DNA from: Sequoia sempervirens
Lineage: Eukaryota > Streptophyta > Pinopsida > Cupressales > Cupressaceae
Reading direction: 5' to 3'
DNA length: 64,000 bases
NCBI GenBank assembly: GCA_007258455.2
Contig: VDFB02000003.1
Span: 42,039,986 to 42,103,985, forward strand
In this document: positions 60,042-64,000 of the stretch, in pieces
Numbering within the stretch: position 1 is the first letter of the stretch
How the letters are laid out: every line of letters starts with the position of its first letter
Program-made: the position numbers and the translations under genes
The notes under the pieces: generated by a model
What the model was told of the DNA's origin: nothing
Seen by the model: only the letters and a program-made list of their open reading frames with translations
The model's database searches: none

Positions 60042-61170
60042 CTATCCAAGCACAACTCCTATAGTAAAATCAGAAGCATCTGTATGGATATGGAAAGGTA
60101 AGCTCCAATTTGGTCCTCTCGAGACAGGGGTTTTAATTAATACCACCTTAAGTGCTTCAAAGGAATGTTGATGAGCAACTATCCATTCAAATCCTACATC
60201 TTTTGATAGTAAGACAAATAGTGGAGTTGCAAGTTTGCTAAAGTCTTGGATTAATCTCCTGTAATACCCAACATGTCCAAGGAAACTTCTAACATACTTT
60301 TGTCTTTGAGGCATAGGGAGTGTTGATATCATCTCAATTTTGTTTGGGTCTACTTGAATTCCTTCATTTGACACAAAATGTCCTAATACAATCCCCTTAG
60401 TCATCATCATGAAACATTTCTCATGAATTAGGGACAAGTTATGTTCTTGACACCTCTTTATTACCTTCTCAAAATTTCCAAGTAATTCATCATAGGTATT
60501 CCCATAAGTTATGAAATCATCCATGTAAACCTCCATGGAATCATGTGCAAAGTCTGAGAATATGCTCAGTACTACCCTCTAGAGGGTGGTTGGTTTATTG
60601 CATAACTCAAATGGAAAGATATAATAATCATATGTACCCCAAGGGCATGTGAAAGTTGTCTTGTCTTGGTCTTCTAGGACTATCTTAATTTGATTGTAGC
60701 CACTAAATCCATCCAAAAAGGAAAAGTACTTCTTGCCTACTAATGAATCAAGTACCTGGTCAATGAATGGGAGTGGAAAGTGGTCCTTCCTAGTTGCAAC
60801 ATTCAATTCATAGTAGTCTACACACTCTTCATTTCCCTCCTTTCTTAGGGACAATTACTAGGGGTGACACCCACTAATTATCAAAGATAGGATAGATAAA
60901 GCCTGCATCAAGAAATTTTTGCAATTTTGATTTAACTATATCATAGACTGTAGGGTTTGTCCTCCTTTAGGGTTGTCTAACCGGTTTGAAACCATCATTG
61001 ATGTAAATCCTACACATGCATAATGTTGGGTCTATCCTCTTCATGTCATGATAATCCCATGCAAAGGTTGTTGCATGTGCTTGCAGCACATTCATCAATG
61101 AGGTCTGTTGTATACCGGTCAATTGATTGTTAACATTTAATTTTTTACCCAACATTATCTCTAAAGTCAA
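60042..61170 (-). pseudogene. Athila-like reverse transcriptase
   Basis: Minus strand. HATTFAWDYHDMKRIDPTLC (61170 frame) is followed by WVSPLVIVPKK-like sequence. The 60854-60579 frame has YFSFLDGFSGYNQIKIVLED (first Asp) and TFTCPWGTYDY. The 60536-60042 frame has EVYMDDFITYGNTYDELL (catalytic YMDD), EKCFMMMTKGIVLGHFVSNE, VRSFLGHVGYYRRLIQDFSK and LLSKDVGFEW. Stops and frameshifts lie between the frames. The wording closely follows the Athila-group RT. Confidence 0.92.
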
Positions 61171-61459
61171 GGATGTTGTTTAAACAGATGAAATGTCATC
61201 CTATTATGTTTGGAATACACTAGTGTGGTAACAAAGTATGGAAAATTTGGGAAACTACCTCAAATGAATTGACAGGGGTCATATGTTGTAGAGGATCTTG
61301 CAGATATGTTAGGCAGCCATAATACTATGGGTCCCTACCATAGTTGTTCTTCATGATGTTTGCTATTAGGTCATCTTCATCTTGGTTTTCTAACAAGGGG
61401 TTGCATTGAATAGTCATCAGGGTTTGTAAGGAGTATTGATCTTCCTCATCGAGGGTGGG

Positions 61460-62946
61460 CTAGATAGTTTGTTCTAGGTTTGCATGTGGCTGGGATGGTG
61501 GATAAAGGACTAATTTCTTAGTCACATTTCCATTGGAAATGACAATATTCCCAAATCTACAACCAATGAAGGTATTTGTTGTTGCCAACTGAGGTCTTCC
61601 TAAGATGAGGAGATAGCCTGCAAGATTAGCTTTAGGCTGCAATACCATAAAGTTTGCAAGGTACTCCCATGAATTCAATGTTATTATCAAGTCTTCAATG
61701 ATAACCTCGAGTTTAATTGTGGACCTATCTACCAACTATAGCACAATAGATGTAGGTCTGAGCTCTATTAACTGTAATAATTTCATGGTCTCTTTGTGTT
61801 GGAAACTTAAAGCCATTTAAAGACAATTTCCACATAACCCAAAAGAGAAATCTATGCAACTAAGTATTCAAAATCCACATGCAAGAGAATAGACAACATA
61901 CCCATGAAAATATGACACAAGATATACCCTGGGAAAACCCTCGAGAGGGAAAAACCTAGCCTCCAAAAGCATCCACACTCCATGTATTATTCAGCAATGA
62001 AAACCCATTACAATACATCTTCAAACACTCCATGAACACTTTTGAAGCACAAGCTATTCATGCATTACATGTGACCAAGCATGAATCCACACATCCCATG
62101 CCATGCTTCAAACCCTCACACATGCACAAGCTCAACCTGCTAACCTACAACAAACTCTCCCATCCTAAACCACTACCTTTGTGGTTGCTTTTATAGAAGC
62201 AAGCTCCCACAAAACCACCAAGTGGTATTACACAAAACCATGTGACTAAAACCATGAGATTACAAAACCATGTCCCCACATTTAATATTGGGTACTTTAT
62301 TTATTTATTTTCCCCAATACTAAATAATTACATTTTAGCAACTTATGTCCCAATGTTACATGCAACACAAAGTGGCCCCAAGAATAATTACATTAAATAT
62401 ATTATGCAAGGTGTACAACACCTTTTTCCTAACACTTTGGTCATTACATTAATAGTTCCTCCTAAGTCAATTAAGGTGTTCTTAATGAGAGTGCTATTTA
62501 TTTTGACATCCACTATAGGGCTCTCAAGATTTGCATATTTGGGGACAATTATGTTTCCCAACATAATATCTATAAGTTGTCCTAACACATGTACAATCTA
62601 AGGGTCTTTTTCGCTTCCTACGTGGCCTTTTGAACCATAACTCTCTCACAATTTTAATATAAATAGGAACTTCCTTGATGGCCTAGATGAGGGGTATTTT
62701 GATGCAAACATCCTTGTGTTGTCTCAACAGACCAGTTTCAACTTGTGTTTGAAGTCTTTAAACTTCTAATCTCTTAGGAAATGGAGGCTCTAGACTTAGA
62801 TTGGTTGGGTTAACCTGATTTGACTTAGGTTCCTTAGGTTGTTTGTCTAAGGTCTCTACTGGGAGTTCCTCATCAACCAATTCAATGATGTGAGGAGATG
62901 AAGGCCCAACCAACATTTTCTCTATTTTGAGGTGGACATCACTCAC
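61460..62946 (-). pseudogene. Athila-like protease and pol N-terminus, split by solo LTR
   Basis: Minus strand. The frame 62946-62758 ends LEPPFPKRLEV, and the following stretch contains CIKIPLI, AIKEVPIYIK and KRPRRKRK. The 62588 frame has MLGNIIVPKYANLESPIVDV and NTLIDLGGTINVMTK, the active-site DLG of the retropepsin. Coding breaks at 62434 at the solo LTR and resumes at 61791 with ETMKLLQLIELRP. It then continues in the 61735-61460 frame with LVDRSTIKLEVIIEDLIITL and YLLILGRPQLATTNTFIGCR. The catalytic Asp is intact. Confidence 0.9.
61797..62434 (-). mobile_element. Solo LTR of a copia-type element
   Basis: A 638-bp insert runs TGTTGGAAAC...TTCCTAACA on the plus strand. It is flanked by identical CTTTG (61792-61796 and 62435-62439) and interrupts the protease codons exactly. 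The minus strand carries TTTTTCCCTCTCGAGGGTTT and GGTATATCTTGTGTCA. This is the block near the 3' end of the copia LTRs elsewhere in the window, so the LTR points to the minus strand. No internal region is present, as expected after LTR-LTR recombination. The plus-strand frame at 62242-62601 spans its edge and is not a gene. Confidence 0.93.
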
Positions 62947-62949
62947 CTC

Positions 62950-64000
62950 AACCCCATAAGTAGGGTATTGAATAACTTCGTTAGCATAAGTCTATTAAAC
63001 ATGCTTTTTATTGGGGTTAGGTGCAGATTGTGCTGGAAACTAAGGTGCTCTAGGTGGTTGTGGTGTTGGATTTGTCGGGTTTGGCATAATGGCTTGTTGT
63101 TTTGGTTGCAAGGGCTGTTGTGTATTCTAATAATTCATGTTTTGATTTTGCCACTACTGACCTCTTTGCCAATAAGGTTTTCATTGGTTTTGTTGGGGTG
63201 GCCATGAGAATTATACTTAGATCCTTGGTAATTTTTAGGTGGCCACATGTTTTTTTGTTGTTGATTCCAATCGGGTTGAGGCATTGGCCATTATTGGTTT
63301 TGCATATTGGCCCAATATTAAGGGTTCCAATGAGGAAATTTTACATTTTTACCAGGGAATGACATGTTATAATTCAAAGGGTCTTGGGCCATACCTTGTA
63401 TTGGCTACCATGTTTTCCTTTGAGCTATGTAGAATACTTTCCCATCTTCACCTTCCAATGCATGAAATTCTGATGTCCCTTACTTATCTTCAGAGATACT
63501 TGCCACCTTCTTGCACTTGCAATTAGTGTTTCTCTGTCTACAATATGGGCAGTATTCTGTAAGGGTTACTTCTACCTCTTCTTGCTTCTTTTTTACATGG
63601 AGGGTTTCTAATTGTGTAACCAAGTGGCTGGTGATATCCTCCTTCATATTTGATAGAATATTGCTCAACTCTATTCTAGAGATTCCATTGGATGACTTGC
63701 TAATGGAAGATGTCATGTCTCTTGTAGCCTTCTTGGTGAAAGAACTTGAATAGTTCCTGCATGCTTTGCAAATTTCCTCAAATGGTGCCAGTGAGATATC
63801 TCCTGCCCCAATGAGGTTAAGTGCATCCATGCAATCCTCGTTAATCCCTCTCAAGAATATCAAATTTAAGGACTCATCAAAGAGTCTATTTTAGTGGGAT
63901 TTATTAAGAAAAAACAAAAACCTCTCCATATAGTCTTCCAAGGATTCATCTTCCTTTTGTGACATCCTAAACATGTCATCCTTCTTTCTATCTATGCCTC
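62950..64000 (-). pseudogene. Athila-like gag (partial, runs off window)
   Basis: Minus strand. KEDESLEDYMERFLFFLNKS and DESLNLIFLRGINEDCMDAL near 63960-63820 match the end of the gypsy Gag domain. NLIGAGDISLAPFEEICKAC and a coiled-coil-like stretch follow, then YCPYCRQRNTNCKC, a Cys-rich zinc-binding motif. After a frameshift the tail is Asn/Gln/Trp/Pro-rich (WPMPQPDWNQQQKNMWPPKN). The N-terminal part of Gag lies beyond 64000. Confidence 0.8.

Larger units (their letters stand above)
44640..64000 (-). mobile_element. Athila-like Ty3/gypsy retrotransposon, partial, interrupted twice
   Basis: Minus-strand element running from a probable 3' LTR (left edge uncertain) to beyond the window end, with its 5' LTR outside. 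In coding order: gag (64000-62950), protease (62946-61460, split by a solo LTR), RT (61170-60042), RNase H and integrase zinc region (60041-59250), copia insertion, integrase core and C-terminus (50549-49448), extra ORF (48638-45988), polypurine tract, LTR. The pol sequence (YMDDF RT, LIDLG protease) resembles Athila-group elements, which also carry an extra frame after pol. Stops and frameshifts occur throughout. Confidence 0.82.

Overview
This window looks like repeat-dominated intergenic DNA from a large plant genome. The evidence is the families present: Ty1/copia LTR elements with an initiator-Met-type primer site, Tat- and Athila-like Ty3/gypsy elements, an L1-type LINE with a C-terminal RNase H, tRNA-derived SINE-like copies and a cellulose synthase pseudogene. 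The very long gypsy element, the long AT-rich spacers and the TTAGGG-like tract would suit a gymnosperm, but that is an inference. I see no intact host gene. Every coding remnant is interrupted by stops or frameshifts.

Left part (1-22.9 kb). A minus-strand gypsy integrase scrap (1840-2279) is followed by LTR-like DNA. A 4.07-kb copia deletion derivative (3629-7696) is inserted in that DNA, with an exact 5-bp target duplication, GTTAA. AT-rich spacer follows, with a 431-bp tandem duplication (10705-11646), a SINE-like copy (12139-12330), a purine-only tract (12460-12790) and 1.76 kb of degenerate TTAGGG-type repeat (12985-14745). A second SINE-like copy lies in the opposite orientation (17060-17225). 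The only host-gene relic I can name is a three-exon cellulose synthase fragment on the minus strand (17761-18487). A weak TATA-plus-ORF candidate lies near 20.6-21.0 kb.

Middle part (22.9-44 kb). A 5'-truncated LINE (22917-24101, resuming 42725-44045) was split by an 18.6-kb LTR retrotransposon (24107-42724). The pol order is protease, G-patch-like, RT, RNase H, second archaeal-type RNase H, integrase. The second RNase H places it in the Tat/Ogre group. It has a 3.3-kb leader, a gag with two arrays of Pro/Gln-rich tandem repeats, and a 5-kb 3' region. That 3' region carries, on the opposite strand, a plant mobile domain (PMD) reading frame with a coiled coil and a proline-rich tail. This antisense cargo is the most interesting item in the window.

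Right part (44.6-64 kb). A minus-strand Athila-like gypsy element runs from a probable 3' LTR near 44.6-45.9 kb to beyond the window end. It carries a long extra reading frame downstream of pol (45988-48638). Its integrase was split by an 8.7-kb minus-strand copia element (50555-59244, target duplication CAATA) that keeps gag zinc knuckles and RNase H but has lost protease, integrase and RT. Its protease was split by a 638-bp solo LTR (61797-62434, target duplication CTTTG).

Two themes recur. Elements are nested inside elements, with readable target duplications. Many remnants also carry a private local tandem duplication of about 60-430 bp, inside coding domains and LTRs alike.
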